64,000 bases of DNA from the NCBI RefSeq assembly GCF_014190775.1, contig NZ_JACHVP010000003.1, forward strand, positions 62,001-126,000, written 5' to 3'. The translations under genes and the position numbers were made by a program. The first letter of the stretch is position 1; the number at the start of each line of letters is the position of its first letter. Source of the stretch: Leifsonia aquatica (lineage in GTDB: Bacteria > Actinomycetota > Actinomycetes > Actinomycetales > Microbacteriaceae). Below are positions 24,094 through 34,234 of this stretch, piece after piece. The notes under the pieces were generated by a model. The model saw nothing but the letters and a program-made list of their open reading frames with translations, searched no databases and was not told the origin of the DNA.

Positions 24094-24786
24094 ATGGTGT
24101 CGGTACTGCTGGCGTTAGTCGCTCTCGCGTCTGCGACGGTTTTAGTTGGACGTAGGGGAGGTGGCCGGCTGAGCAAGACGGCAGCCCTGGGCTCGGAGTC
24201 CACCGGCGCGGAGGGCGTTGGACTGGCTCAGGTCGTGGGAGATGACCTCGACGTGCCGGGCGTGGCTGTCGCGAGCGCTGAGGACAGCAACACCGATCGG
24301 GACCATGCCTCTAAGAGGCGGCGCCTCTCTTACCTGACGGTTTTCGGCGGCTCTCTCGGACTGATTCTGGTGACGTTTGTCGTGGTCGCTGCTGTTCTGT
24401 CGCCCACGTCGACCATCATGCCCGACTTGGCGTCGGCTCTGATGGTCGACGGTGAGACTGCGAAGTTTGTGCTGCCCGCCTTCGCCGCGATTGTGATTGC
24501 GCTCCAGTTGGCGGTGCGGTCCCACGGTGACACCTCCGAGACGGATGCGAGAAGCCGGGCTCGCTTGCTCGCGGTGATCGCTGGGGTTACGGCAGCCGTG
24601 TCCGTGGTGGTGGCCGCGATCGGTGCGGCGAACGTATGGATCGCATCTGACGCTCCTGCCGCAGTCGGGAACTCTGTGGCGCCCAAGTCGTTGGCGTTCG
24701 GGATCGGCTGCATCGGCATCCTCATCGCTGCCGTCGGTGCTGATGCAATGACCGCCGCAATTCGGCCCAATCCGTCACAGGGCTAG
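24094..24786 (+). CDS. Hypothetical four-helix membrane protein
   Basis: A 230-residue protein from ATG 24094, chosen because it puts a hydrophobic helix at the very start (MVSVLLALVALASATVLVG). A hydrophilic loop of about 55 residues follows, then three more helices (FGGSLGLILVTFVVVAAVLS, FVLPAFAAIVIALQLAV, and a C-terminal pair ending FGIGCIGILIAAVGADAMTA). The open frame continues upstream but looks non-coding there. There are no catalytic motifs. It sits at the edge of the nuclease-rich island; a role as a membrane effector is possible but not shown. Confidence 0.55.
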   Translation: MVSVLLALVALASATVLVGRRGGGRLSKTAALGSESTGAEGVGLAQVVGDDLDVPGVAVASAEDSNTDRDHASKRRRLSYLTVFGGSLGLILVTFVVVAAVLSPTSTIMPDLASALMVDGETAKFVLPAFAAIVIALQLAVRSHGDTSETDARSRARLLAVIAGVTAAVSVVVAAIGAANVWIASDAPAAVGNSVAPKSLAFGIGCIGILIAAVGADAMTAAIRPNPSQG

Positions 24787-25021
24787 CGTCGATTTCGCGG
24801 GTGCCGAGCCACCCATTCGCTAATGACGGCCATTGCGATCAGACCCAATCCAGTAACGAGCATCATCCCAAGTACGATTCCGACGAACATTGCCCTCCCA
24901 GCTCACTAAATGCGGCGAGGACTTCCCGAGTTAAGGCGCACTCCTGTCTGCCGAGACCGTGGGCGACTTGCCCGTGCGGCCCAGCAAGCTCCACCGGGAG
25001 TTGCGGGGCGGCCGTGAAACT

Positions 25022-26107
25022 TCATAGGTGGCCGCGGTAGTCGAGGATGATCTGGAGCGCTTCCTCTGCAGCGTCACGGCAGGGCAGAACCGGCCCGGCG
25101 GCGGTGACCCTTCGTCCGCAGTCGTCCACGTCGAAGAACTGCAATGCCATCAACTCGAAATCGACTACGACCACTTGAACGTCTACCCCCTCGTAGTCGC
25201 CACCGGTGTCGATCGTGTTGGTGAGCCGGTCAGCGGCGTACGGCTGGCTGGCCTGACGCGAGCCGGATAGCGTCCGCCGAAGCCGCGGCCGGGAGAGGTT
25301 GCCGGCCTTGCTCCGTTTCCCTGCCCGTCGTGACGTGTATGTCGTCTTCACCTCGTATGCGATGAGGGTGCCGTCGAGCATCGCGACGATGTCGAGGTCT
25401 TGCCGTCCGTCTGTACGCTCCATACCGGCGTCACCCATCGTGATGATCTCGAAACCGAGTTCGCGTCGAAGGAACACTCCGACTGTCTCTTCGCCCAGCC
25501 CACCGATCTGCTGATCCGTCGCACCACGCAATTCGGCGGTGAGGCGATCGTCCCCGAGCAGCGCGGCCTCGTCGTACCTGTTTCGGAAGATCTGCGTCTC
25601 ACGGATGGTCCGACTTATGAGGCCGAGTTGGATGAACCCGGGTGTCGTCGTGCCGTCGATGTACGTCGGGTAGGAGAACATCGACGACTCGGACCCAGCT
25701 GCGATTGCTCGCCGTTCGAAGGCGCGGTACTCGCGGCCTTCCTTCGACCAGCCGCGATTGAGAGCGGTGTCCTGGGGGAACAGGTTGGGTCCGAAACCTC
25801 CACCACCGGTGTACGGGAGGAAGTGGCCTCGATCGAACCGTCGAACGGCACCGTCAGCGAGCGGATGGAGGCGTTGATACTGCACGTCTCGGGGTGCGAT
25901 CGGCGCGCGCGGACGACCGATGGCAAGGACGGTTCTGTCAAAAGCCGGGTTCGCGTCGAAGAGGAACTCCACGCCGTTGTCCTCGAACGTTGTCAGGCGC
26001 GCCTCCGGGCAGCCGGCAAGATACAGGGTCGAAGCGGTCTCAAACAGTTGCGCTTCGGGGTCCGCCCCAACCGGCATTGGGAGCGCGGCGACGGATGAGG
26101 TCGGCAT
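25022..26107 (-). CDS. Dual-nuclease protein: DRGH beta-beta-alpha-Me + PD-(D/E)XK
   Basis: A 361-residue protein with two apparent nuclease domains. Residues 75-135 carry the DNA/RNA non-specific endonuclease signature: DRGH at 92-95, then PNLFPQDTALNRGW with Asn108 and Asn117, then EGREYRAFE. His95 would be the general base and an Asn the metal ligand. Residues 200-265 look like a PD-(D/E)XK core: E206/E207 (GGLGEETVGVFLRRELGFE), D237/D239 (RQDLDI) and the E252-V-K254 motif (LIAYEVKTTY). No signal peptide. It is divergent from the methyltransferase operon across a 103-bp spacer. It may be the restricting partner of that operon or a separate effector. Confidence 0.7.
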   Translation of the reverse strand: MPTSSVAALPMPVGADPEAQLFETASTLYLAGCPEARLTTFEDNGVEFLFDANPAFDRTVLAIGRPRAPIAPRDVQYQRLHPLADGAVRRFDRGHFLPYTGGGGFGPNLFPQDTALNRGWSKEGREYRAFERRAIAAGSESSMFSYPTYIDGTTTPGFIQLGLISRTIRETQIFRNRYDEAALLGDDRLTAELRGATDQQIGGLGEETVGVFLRRELGFEIITMGDAGMERTDGRQDLDIVAMLDGTLIAYEVKTTYTSRRAGKRSKAGNLSRPRLRRTLSGSRQASQPYAADRLTNTIDTGGDYEGVDVQVVVVDFELMALQFFDVDDCGRRVTAAGPVLPCRDAAEEALQIILDYRGHL

Positions 26108-26210
26108 CTGGTCTCCTATCAGCTGGTGCGCAGCACTCTAATGGCCACACCTCGGAGCGGGCGAGGGTGTCAACCCCCAGCCGTGCGCCCCGTCCGCGCA
26201 TAGAGACCAC

Positions 26211-28256
26211 ATGACGGAGAATGGACGGTACGAACTGTGCCCCGATGGAAGCGACCAGATGAGCGACGAGCCCCGCACCCCCGGTGCCGCAGCGCCGCTG
26301 TCGCTCTCGATGCTGGACGCCGGAACCCTCCCGCTTCAGGAACTCGCGGAACTCGCCCGCCGCGAAGCGCATCGCCCTCGACCCGTCTACGCGGCACACA
26401 AGTGGTTCGCCCGCCGATACGGAACGGCGATGCGTGCACTGCTCGTCGCATCCCAGGTGGAGGACGGCGCTGACTTCTGGTCGGCGTTCCTCAGCTCCGA
26501 CCTACTGGCCGGCAAGCACGTTGTCGATCTGTTCATCGGCGGCGGCACCAGTCTGTACGAAGCATCGCGGCTCGGCGCGAATGTGACCGGGGTGGACATT
26601 GACCCCGTCGCCACGGCCGTCACCGAATTTGAGCTGCGAGCACGAGACCTCCCCGACCCGTTCGACGTGTTCACTGACGTCTACGACGCGGCGGAGCCGC
26701 TTCGAGAGCTGTACCGGACCGTCGGCCCTGACGGCGACACCCGCGACGGACTGCATTTCTTCTACGTTCAGCAGCTCACCTGCGGGCACTGCGCGACGAC
26801 CTTCGACGCTCACCCCAGCTACCGGGTCGCTCTGGCCGGATCCGAACAGTGGGTGGTCTGCTCCCGCGAAGCGTGCGGCCAAGTCCGATCGATCAGCGCC
26901 GACGCTGAGCAGTTCACCTGCGATTGCGGTTCCGTAACCGTGATCGGTGACGCGCCACTCGTCCGAGGAAAAGCCACCTGCCCTGAGTGCGGTCACGTCG
27001 AAGCACTCATCACTTACGCACGGCGAACCGGGCAACGGCCGAGTTTCCGAATGTTCGCGATCGAATCAATCCCGGTCACGACGAACACCCGACCGGCGTC
27101 GATGACCGCTCGGATCTTCCATCGGCCGTCACCTGCCGACCTCGCCGCGCTGACATCGGCTGAGGCGCTGCAGCGGCCGCTCGCCCACTTGATCCCATCC
27201 CGCGCGATCCCCAACGAGAACCGGTCCGATCCGCGCCTGCTCGGATACGGGTATACCGCCTATTCGCAGCTCCTGAATCCGCGGCAACTGCTTCACGCGT
27301 CGTGGCTGCTGGGCGCGATCGCGTCCCTGCCGGAACCGCACCGACTCTCGTACGCTTTGGCGCTGTCGAACCATCTCACCTCGAACTGTGTCCTCACCCG
27401 CTACACGGAACGATGGCGGCAGGTGACTCCGCTGTTTTCGCTACGCGCGTTCGCACACTCGGCGCGGCCGGTAGAACTGAACCCGTGGTTGCGGGGGACC
27501 GGCCGCGGAACGTTCCCGAATGCGTTGCGTCGCGTCGCCAACGCGATCAACTTCGCGAAAGAACCCAAAGAGCTCACTGTCGGCAATGGGTTCCAGACGG
27601 TGCCGCTGCCGGCAGAAGGCACGATCACTGTGCTGCAGGGCGACAGCCGCCACCAGCCAGATATCGCTGACGCGTCGGCGGATATCGTCCTCACTGACCC
27701 GCCCTACCTGGACAACATCGATTACAGCGAGCTCTCCGACTTCTTCGTTCCGTGGCTCGCGTCCGCCGGCGTACTCATCGACCCGGGCGGACCATCCGAG
27801 CGGTCTCTGGCGGCGAAAGGTCGCGGTCAAGCAGACGCGGACACGTTCATGGACGGCCTCGCCGCGTGTTTTCGTGAGGCAGCTCGCATCCTGAAGGCCG
27901 ACGGCCGTCTGGTGTTCACGTTCCAGCACCAGTCTTCATCCGCCTGGAACGCGCTCGCCGACGCGCTCATTTCCACCGGCCTGCACGTCGTGTCGGTGTT
28001 CCCGCTACGCGGTGACAGCGAGATGAGTTTGCATCGGCATCCCGGCTCGATCACCTGGGATGCGGTATTCGTTCTCGCCAAGGAACCTCACCCGTTCCCG
28101 CGAACGGAAGACTCAGCCGCGGAAGCTGCGGACCTGCTAGCTGACGCGATACAGCTCGCTGAGCCCGACCGTGCGAACCTCCGACGTGCCTACGTCGCCG
28201 CGGCGCACGTCGTCGCGGTAGCGCACGACCAGTTGGCCCCAATTCGGGGCAGTTGA
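26211..28256 (+). CDS. Large amino-DNA methyltransferase with zinc ribbon (DUF1156-like)
   Basis: A 681-residue S-adenosylmethionine-dependent DNA methyltransferase. Near the N-terminus is RPVYAAHKWFARRYGTAMRA, typical of the DUF1156/COG1743 group, then the SAM-binding motif VVDLFIGGGTSLYEASRLGA at about 103-122. A Cys-rich middle (CGHCATTF, CSREACG, CDCGS, CPECGH) forms zinc ribbons. The catalytic motif TDPPYLDNIDYSELSDFFVP is near residues 494-513, so it methylates adenine N6 or cytosine N4. A second start, ATG 26259 (MSDEPRTPG), is also possible. It is the first gene of an operon with a nuclease-helicase and an Mrr-like nuclease, so it most likely marks self DNA. Confidence 0.85.
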   Translation: MTENGRYELCPDGSDQMSDEPRTPGAAAPLSLSMLDAGTLPLQELAELARREAHRPRPVYAAHKWFARRYGTAMRALLVASQVEDGADFWSAFLSSDLLAGKHVVDLFIGGGTSLYEASRLGANVTGVDIDPVATAVTEFELRARDLPDPFDVFTDVYDAAEPLRELYRTVGPDGDTRDGLHFFYVQQLTCGHCATTFDAHPSYRVALAGSEQWVVCSREACGQVRSISADAEQFTCDCGSVTVIGDAPLVRGKATCPECGHVEALITYARRTGQRPSFRMFAIESIPVTTNTRPASMTARIFHRPSPADLAALTSAEALQRPLAHLIPSRAIPNENRSDPRLLGYGYTAYSQLLNPRQLLHASWLLGAIASLPEPHRLSYALALSNHLTSNCVLTRYTERWRQVTPLFSLRAFAHSARPVELNPWLRGTGRGTFPNALRRVANAINFAKEPKELTVGNGFQTVPLPAEGTITVLQGDSRHQPDIADASADIVLTDPPYLDNIDYSELSDFFVPWLASAGVLIDPGGPSERSLAAKGRGQADADTFMDGLAACFREAARILKADGRLVFTFQHQSSSAWNALADALISTGLHVVSVFPLRGDSEMSLHRHPGSITWDAVFVLAKEPHPFPRTEDSAAEAADLLADAIQLAEPDRANLRRAYVAAAHVVAVAHDQLAPIRGS

Positions 28257-28347
28257 GACTTTTTCGACAGTTGGTTGCAACTGGCCCGAATAGGGTGAAT
28301 TGGACTTCGCCGATAGGTGGAGTCGGGGGCCCTACCGGAGACTTGCT

Positions 28348-31300
28348 ATGCCGCGCGTGGAAAAGACCAGCATCACCCAATTCGCTGCCACCGGATGTGA
28401 GAAGCAGCTGCGGTTGTCCATGCATCCACCTTCGGGCAAATACGACGCTGAGCGGAAGCTCCTTGATCTGCCACACCGACAGGTTCGCCCGGCCCTGAAC
28501 GAGATCACCCGTGCAGGTGATGAGTGGGGTAATCAGAAGGTCCACGACCTCGACTCCGCATTCGGTTCCGCGAACCTGATCGGAGGCGCTCGCAAACTTA
28601 CCGGCGGGCAAACCACGCCTGGACTTGATTTCGCCGCCTGCGAGCTCGAGGAGAAGCTCCGAGCCGGGGTGCAGCCGGGACAGTTCCTTATTGAAGCGGA
28701 ATTCGACGCAGACACGCCCACTTTTCGCCGCACCCACAACCTGGATGCGATCACATTTGCTGACGTCAACGGCCCGCTGGACCTCGCCCGTGTCCGCCCC
28801 GACGTCATCGAAGTCGCAGGCCCAGCGCTACCGAACATCAGCGACCACATCATCGACACTGATGGCACCATCCGGGTCCCCGACGCCAGCGACACCCGGA
28901 TCGTTCTGCGGGTGATTGACGTGAAGCTGACCAGCGAACCCGGCCCGAACTACTTCGCGGAGCTGTCGTACTATGTGCTCACGCTTGCGGCGTTCCTGCA
29001 AAACAAAGGACTGGACACCGACTTCGCAGTGTCGGCCTTTCCCGCGGTGTGGCCCGGGAGTGAGGACGAATCGAAACTCGTCGCCGCCACACGCGGCAAC
29101 GCCGACACCGCCACACGACTTGACGCCTTCCATGACGACCTCGAGGTGGCGCCGCTGCGGGTGTTCGTCTCTGAGACGCTGCGGGTTCTTCGAACACTGA
29201 TTCCGCGGGTGCTGTCTACCCCGTTCGATGAGCTGCCGTGGACGGTCACAACCGGCTGTCAAGGCTGCGACAACCTCGGGCAGGAATTCAACCCGGAACC
29301 AGGCAAGAGAGCCTCGGATTGGGATCCGAAGCACTGCCTGCCGACAGCGAAACGAGACCAGCACCTGTCCCGCTTACCGTTCCTCTCCCGAGGGGCGTTC
29401 CAGATCCTGAAAGAGCGGGGCTACGAAACCGTCCCCTCGGTGGCAGGGCTCCCGGCGACAGACGCGTCATTCGACGCGCACCATCGTCTGCGTGGGCAAC
29501 GTCAGATCGTCGGCGCACGCGCCCGAGCGTTGTCCGGGCAGACCGTGCCGGCGCTTCGTGACACGGCCACTTCCGCGGCGATCCCAAGCTTCGCGAAACT
29601 GCGGGTGCATCTCACCGCAGACTTCGATCCCGGAAGCGCGATCACACTCGCGTTCGGTTTGAACTGGGCATGGCTGGTAAAAGGCGATCGGCTGACCACG
29701 GTCAGCTCCACTCGAACCCGCGTGCATTACACACAGACCAAGACGTTCGATGCGGAGTGGGACGCGCTCGCAGCGCTGCTGGACGACATCGATGCGCTGT
29801 TCGCCGAAGCCACGAAGAAAGACCCCGACGCGACGTTTCAGGTGTACGTGTGGGACTCCGTCACTCTGGACCACCTCAGCCGCGTGATCGGGCGTCACCT
29901 TCCCAAAATCATCGGAACTGACCGTTTAAAGCGGCTGGCATGGTTGTTCCCGCCCGAAGACGTCGTTGGCACCGCGTTCCTCGCCGCAACCCCAGCGGTG
30001 AGCGTTGTACGCGACGCCGCGAAAGCATTGCTGAGCCTGGACCTCGCGCACACCTACACCCTCCTCACCACCGCACGAAGGTTCCACCAGGCCGACTACG
30101 CGTACACCGACTTCAAGGTTCCGCTGTTCTGGGAAGACCCGTTCACCGATCAGATCCCGCCAGAGCGGGCCCACCAGGTGTGGCGGGCCAGGCGAACCCC
30201 CGGAGCTCCCACCCAGACGGAGCTGGTGGCCTCCCTTGAACGAACCGTGAAAACGAAACTGTGGGCACTCGGCCAGGTCACCGGACACCTCACCGACGAA
30301 CTCCGCGGCAGGTTGACACGTCAGGCCCCGAAGATCAGTCAGCTGCGGCCACCGGAGGACCTCGGCAGCGCCAGCCTGCTCGGCGTTCTCTTGCACGCCC
30401 ACGCCAAGCTGAACGGTGCTCTGAGCTCGTTGGAGGTCACCCAGATTCGTGCCCTGCCCGTGGAGGAACAGGAAGCGAAGTTCCGTGCCGCGCGCATCAC
30501 CCGGCGGCTGACCGGCGCAGACGAAGCGGCCGTGTTGGCAGCCGCCGGTCTGACCGGAAGCCCGCACCGCTTCGTGTTCCAGTTGTCACCGGGGAGCGTG
30601 GACATCGTCGCAAAACCGGGCGACTTCGGCTGGAGCATCGTCCCCGAAGAGCTCATCGTGAAACTCGACTGGGGGTACACCAGCTTCGTCAAAACCGCCG
30701 GTCACGGACAGCTGGCAAACCAATGGGCCAGCGACTACATGGCGTCCCGTGCGAAGCTGCAGGACGTGTTCGGCGCGACCGTGGAGCACATCGACCGCAC
30801 CGCAGGGACGATGATCGTCGACTTCGCGCACTACTGGCCCAACCACCCCATCCAACGAAAAGCTCTCATTGATGCGCGGCTAGTCCAGCTCGACCACGAC
30901 CTGGTCATGGAACCAGTCGCGGTCGAATTCTTCGTCAAGAAGCTCGCAGACACACTCAAAGTGATCAAGAACCCGCCGCTGGCTACTCGAGACCCGCGAA
31001 TCCAGCACGCCACCGGCGTGACACGCAAACCGAATCGCGGCACCCCGCATCCGATCCAGGACTTCCTCTGGGACGCCGCCAACACCGCTACGGCGCCCAC
31101 CACAACCACCCGCGATCTCGCCCAGTTCCGAACAATCGTTGAAGCTCGAAACCATCATCTCAACGACAGTCAATGGCGTGCGTGGGAGAACGCTCTGACG
31201 AAGCGGCTGTCGCTGATCTGGGGGCCACCCGGCACGGGAAAGACCCAGACGCTACGAGCGATCCTCGCGGCGTTGACCGCTGAACCGTCACAGCCCGTGC

Positions 31301-32610
31301 TGATCGCAGTCACCGCGCAGACCTACACCGCGGTCGACAACGTGTTGAAGAACCTCCTCACGGAACTTGATACCCACGCACCGCATGTCCGCGTCCGGCG
31401 AGTCCGTTCCTCCACCCGGGAAACGCCCGACTGGCTGCCTGCCGGTCCCATTGATGTCGACTCGAACGAGCTGACATCCCTGGTCGCCGAGCTTAAAGCC
31501 GGAGGAACGTTCCTCATCGCCGGTCCATCCGAACAGCTGCACAAGCTGATCAAGGAGGCCACTGGCACGCACGCCGGTCCGCTATTCGACGTCGTCATCG
31601 TTGACGAGGCCGGCCAGCTCGACGTCGCCCATGCTGTTCTACCGTTGGCAGGCGTCCGCCCGGGTGCCCAGGTGATCGTCGCAGGTGACCCCAAGCAGCT
31701 CCCGCCGATCCACGCGGCGGAACCTCCGCGAGACCTCACCTTCGTCGTCGGTTCCATCTACGAGTTCTTCCACCTCGAACACGCCGTGGGCGACCTTCCC
31801 CTGCTACGCAACTACCGCTCCAACGCCGAGATCGTCGCTCTGGGCACCACCGCCGGATACCCGCCGGAACTGGTCGCTGACAAACCTGACCGTCGCATCC
31901 GGTACCGGACTGGGTGCGATGGGGTCTCCCGCCCGCCGACCTGGCCGGCGAACCTCTCGTTCAGCGAGGGCGTTCCCGCTGCCGCCGACCCGGATCGACC
32001 CGTTGTCTCCTTGACGTACCCCGAAGGGGTTTCCGGGCAGTGGAATCCGTTCGAGGTTGATGTCGTTGTCCAACTGGTCACGTGGTACGCGCTCTCGTTG
32101 GCGGAAGGTGTCGACGGTGGAGCCGGGACCCCGATCGACTGGGAGTACTTCTGGACCGAGGGGATCGGTATCGTCACCGTCCACCGGGCGCAGCGCGCTC
32201 GGATCATCCACACCCTGACGTCGATGTTCGCCACTGCCGCTGCCCACCCATCGACTGCCAACTGGATCGCCAACGCCGTCGACACGGTCGAACGTTTCCA
32301 AGGTCAGGAACGGGACATCATCGTCGCCACCTACGCCGTCGGCGACCCGGACACGGTTGCCGAGGAAGAGGAGTTCCTGCACAACCTGAACAGGTTCAAC
32401 GTCCTCGCCACTCGACCGCGAGCAAAGCTGATCGTCATCGCCAGCCGGGAGCTCATCGCGCACCTCAGTTCCGACTTAAAGACCATTCGATCCAGCGAAA
32501 TGCTGAAGGACTTTGTCGATGTCTTTTGCACGCACGAGCTGCCAGTCACCTTCGAACACATCCTCGATGGTCGCCCGAAGACGGTGACCGTCGACATGCG
32601 CTGGCGGTGA
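28348..32610 (+). CDS. Dna2-like Fe-S nuclease-SF1 helicase fusion
   Basis: A 1420-residue protein from ATG 28348 (ggag site); the frame is open to a TTG at 28300. Residues 1-340 resemble a RecB/Cas4-type nuclease of the TM0106 group: RPDVIEV with D152, VIDVKLTS with D191 and K193, and AELSYYV. Four cysteines (C17, C304, C307, C330) are placed as in Fe-S nucleases, followed by a TM0106-like HLSRLPFLSRGAFQILKERG. The C-terminal 470 residues are an SF1 helicase of the Upf1/Dna2 type: Walker A GPPGTGKT near 958, DEAGQ near 1085, GDPKQLPPI, LLRNYRSN and VERFQGQERDIIV. The middle 600 residues are unassigned. This is the architecture of eukaryotic Dna2. Expected role is ATP-driven unwinding and cutting of DNA. 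Confidence 0.85.
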   Translation: MPRVEKTSITQFAATGCEKQLRLSMHPPSGKYDAERKLLDLPHRQVRPALNEITRAGDEWGNQKVHDLDSAFGSANLIGGARKLTGGQTTPGLDFAACELEEKLRAGVQPGQFLIEAEFDADTPTFRRTHNLDAITFADVNGPLDLARVRPDVIEVAGPALPNISDHIIDTDGTIRVPDASDTRIVLRVIDVKLTSEPGPNYFAELSYYVLTLAAFLQNKGLDTDFAVSAFPAVWPGSEDESKLVAATRGNADTATRLDAFHDDLEVAPLRVFVSETLRVLRTLIPRVLSTPFDELPWTVTTGCQGCDNLGQEFNPEPGKRASDWDPKHCLPTAKRDQHLSRLPFLSRGAFQILKERGYETVPSVAGLPATDASFDAHHRLRGQRQIVGARARALSGQTVPALRDTATSAAIPSFAKLRVHLTADFDPGSAITLAFGLNWAWLVKGDRLTTVSSTRTRVHYTQTKTFDAEWDALAALLDDIDALFAEATKKDPDATFQVYVWDSVTLDHLSRVIGRHLPKIIGTDRLKRLAWLFPPEDVVGTAFLAATPAVSVVRDAAKALLSLDLAHTYTLLTTARRFHQADYAYTDFKVPLFWEDPFTDQIPPERAHQVWRARRTPGAPTQTELVASLERTVKTKLWALGQVTGHLTDELRGRLTRQAPKISQLRPPEDLGSASLLGVLLHAHAKLNGALSSLEVTQIRALPVEEQEAKFRAARITRRLTGADEAAVLAAAGLTGSPHRFVFQLSPGSVDIVAKPGDFGWSIVPEELIVKLDWGYTSFVKTAGHGQLANQWASDYMASRAKLQDVFGATVEHIDRTAGTMIVDFAHYWPNHPIQRKALIDARLVQLDHDLVMEPVAVEFFVKKLADTLKVIKNPPLATRDPRIQHATGVTRKPNRGTPHPIQDFLWDAANTATAPTTTTRDLAQFRTIVEARNHHLNDSQWRAWENALTKRLSLIWGPPGTGKTQTLRAILAALTAEPSQPVLIAVTAQTYTAVDNVLKNLLTELDTHAPHVRVRRVRSSTRETPDWLPAGPIDVDSNELTSLVAELKAGGTFLIAGPSEQLHKLIKEATGTHAGPLFDVVIVDEAGQLDVAHAVLPLAGVRPGAQVIVAGDPKQLPPIHAAEPPRDLTFVVGSIYEFFHLEHAVGDLPLLRNYRSNAEIVALGTTAGYPPELVADKPDRRIRYRTGCDGVSRPPTWPANLSFSEGVPAAADPDRPVVSLTYPEGVSGQWNPFEVDVVVQLVTWYALSLAEGVDGGAGTPIDWEYFWTEGIGIVTVHRAQRARIIHTLTSMFATAAAHPSTANWIANAVDTVERFQGQERDIIVATYAVGDPDTVAEEEEFLHNLNRFNVLATRPRAKLIVIASRELIAHLSSDLKTIRSSEMLKDFVDVFCTHELPVTFEHILDGRPKTVTVDMRWR

Positions 32611-32635
32611 GCACACTGAGCAACGGGGGAAACGC

Positions 32636-34129
32636 ATGATCAGCATCGGCGCACTGCGCGGATACGTGTTTGAGGAGGTGCTGGCCAAGCTGCTCCAAGG
32701 CAGCGGCTACGACCTACTGGTGGAGGCACGTCAGGACCCGGATATGCTCGTCACCGGCCCGAACGGTCTGCGGATTCATGGCCGCGGTTCAGATCACCAA
32801 GCAGATGTTCTTGGAGAGCTGCGCATCAAACCCACCTTCACCTACCCGCTGCGGCTCTTCGTCGAAGCGAAGTATCGTCGGCGCGCAGTCGGGTTGCCGG
32901 AGGTGCGCAACGCCGTGGGAGTGATCAACGACGTGAACGAGTTCTACACCGGTGAGCACGCCAGCAGGGGGTTGCGGCGCTGCGACTATCGGTACGTGCT
33001 GTTCTCCACATCCGGGTTTACCGACGACGCCGAACGATACGCCCTCGCCCAACGTGTTTCCTTGATCGACCTGCAGACGCCGGCGTACAAGCCCCTCAAG
33101 ACGTTGGTGGCGCGCACTGCCGAGAAGCTGCACAGACTTGCGAAGAAAAGGAACATCGAGTCGTTCCCGGTGAATCAGATGAGGGAAGCGCTGCGGAAAG
33201 CTTTCGGCACATGGACCACCGACGCACGTGACGTCCCCAAGCTTTTCGACGACGCTGAGGCGCGGGCGTCCCATTTAGGGACTGCAACGTCCCCGCTGCC
33301 ACCTGAACGATTGGCGAAGATCGCTTCGGAGGCGGCCGAGTTCGGGGAACGACTGTATTTCGTCTTCAACGACACCGCTTTCGTCTTCGTCGTCCGCTCC
33401 GACGACCTCCAAGCGGACGACGATGACACCCCCGGCGCTCGCAAGACCCCGCGCCTAGCGGCGGGTGCCCGCGCCGACGCGCGGCTCGCCTTCGCAGGAG
33501 AGGACGAACACAGCGGCGAGTGGACTCTGGAAACGACGGGATCGGGTCCCGACGCTGGGTCACAGATCCGGTTCGCGAACTCGCCAGCGATCGGCACCCT
33601 GATAGCCAGCGACGAAGACGAGGGTCTTTGGAGGAGGAAACGCTCGCGGAACAGAGTCGTCGTCGCGGTCGATGACGACATCCTCGAGGTTGACTTCAAC
33701 CCGGCTGCGTCGAGTCCGGTCAGAAATGAGCGAATCCTTCGCAGTATGAACGTGGACAAGAGGTTGGCGTTCAAGGCGGAGAAGGAAGACCGGCCGGAGT
33801 ATTCCGACCAGGTCACCGAAGAATGGGAACGGGAGGCGTTTCGAGAACTGCTACGACGCCTTCCTGTGGAGTACCGACGCGTCATTGAGTACGCCGCTAA
33901 ACACGACGGCTACATTCCGCGGGAGCGGGTGTACGAGATCTTCAACTTCCCTGCGGCAAGGATGCTGCGCGGGTTCACACGCCCTCCCCGTCGTATCGCC
34001 AAAGACCTCATCGATGAAGGCATCCTTCATCCGGAAACCGAATGGCCGTTGTTCACCATGTATGACGCCGGCGTCCGCGCTACACGGTTTGGCGTCCCTC
34101 CCGAATTCACTCGCCTTCTGCAGGAATAG
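32636..34129 (+). CDS. Mrr-like restriction endonuclease domain protein
   Basis: A 497-residue protein starting at ATG 32636, 25 bases after the helicase gene. Residues 1-150 form a PD-(D/E)XK domain: an N-terminal helix with LRGYVFEEVLAKLLQGSGYD, D57 (HQADVLGEL), E77-A-K79 (RLFVEAKYRRRAVG), then LPEVRNAVGVINDVNEFYTG. This is the Mrr group, which cuts modified or foreign DNA. The middle is unassigned, with a charged acidic stretch at 255-275. The C-terminal 100 residues look like a winged helix (VIEYAAKHDGYIPRERVYEI). Tight spacing shows that it belongs to the methyltransferase/helicase operon, where it is a likely effector nuclease. Confidence 0.78.
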   Translation: MISIGALRGYVFEEVLAKLLQGSGYDLLVEARQDPDMLVTGPNGLRIHGRGSDHQADVLGELRIKPTFTYPLRLFVEAKYRRRAVGLPEVRNAVGVINDVNEFYTGEHASRGLRRCDYRYVLFSTSGFTDDAERYALAQRVSLIDLQTPAYKPLKTLVARTAEKLHRLAKKRNIESFPVNQMREALRKAFGTWTTDARDVPKLFDDAEARASHLGTATSPLPPERLAKIASEAAEFGERLYFVFNDTAFVFVVRSDDLQADDDDTPGARKTPRLAAGARADARLAFAGEDEHSGEWTLETTGSGPDAGSQIRFANSPAIGTLIASDEDEGLWRRKRSRNRVVVAVDDDILEVDFNPAASSPVRNERILRSMNVDKRLAFKAEKEDRPEYSDQVTEEWEREAFRELLRRLPVEYRRVIEYAAKHDGYIPRERVYEIFNFPAARMLRGFTRPPRRIAKDLIDEGILHPETEWPLFTMYDAGVRATRFGVPPEFTRLLQE

Positions 34130-34234
34130 ACCGGATGCAACTTCGTGCCCAGCTCCCGCCGTGCCCACTGAAGGCATGCGTCTCCGTGCATCGCATTACT
34201 GACCGAAGTCGGTCGCGTGGCACATAATTCAGGC

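Noticed and set aside
26211-34129. DISARM or BREX system
   Set aside because: The methyltransferase and a helicase are present, but DrmA/DrmB-like (DUF1998) or PglZ/BrxC-like proteins are not seen.
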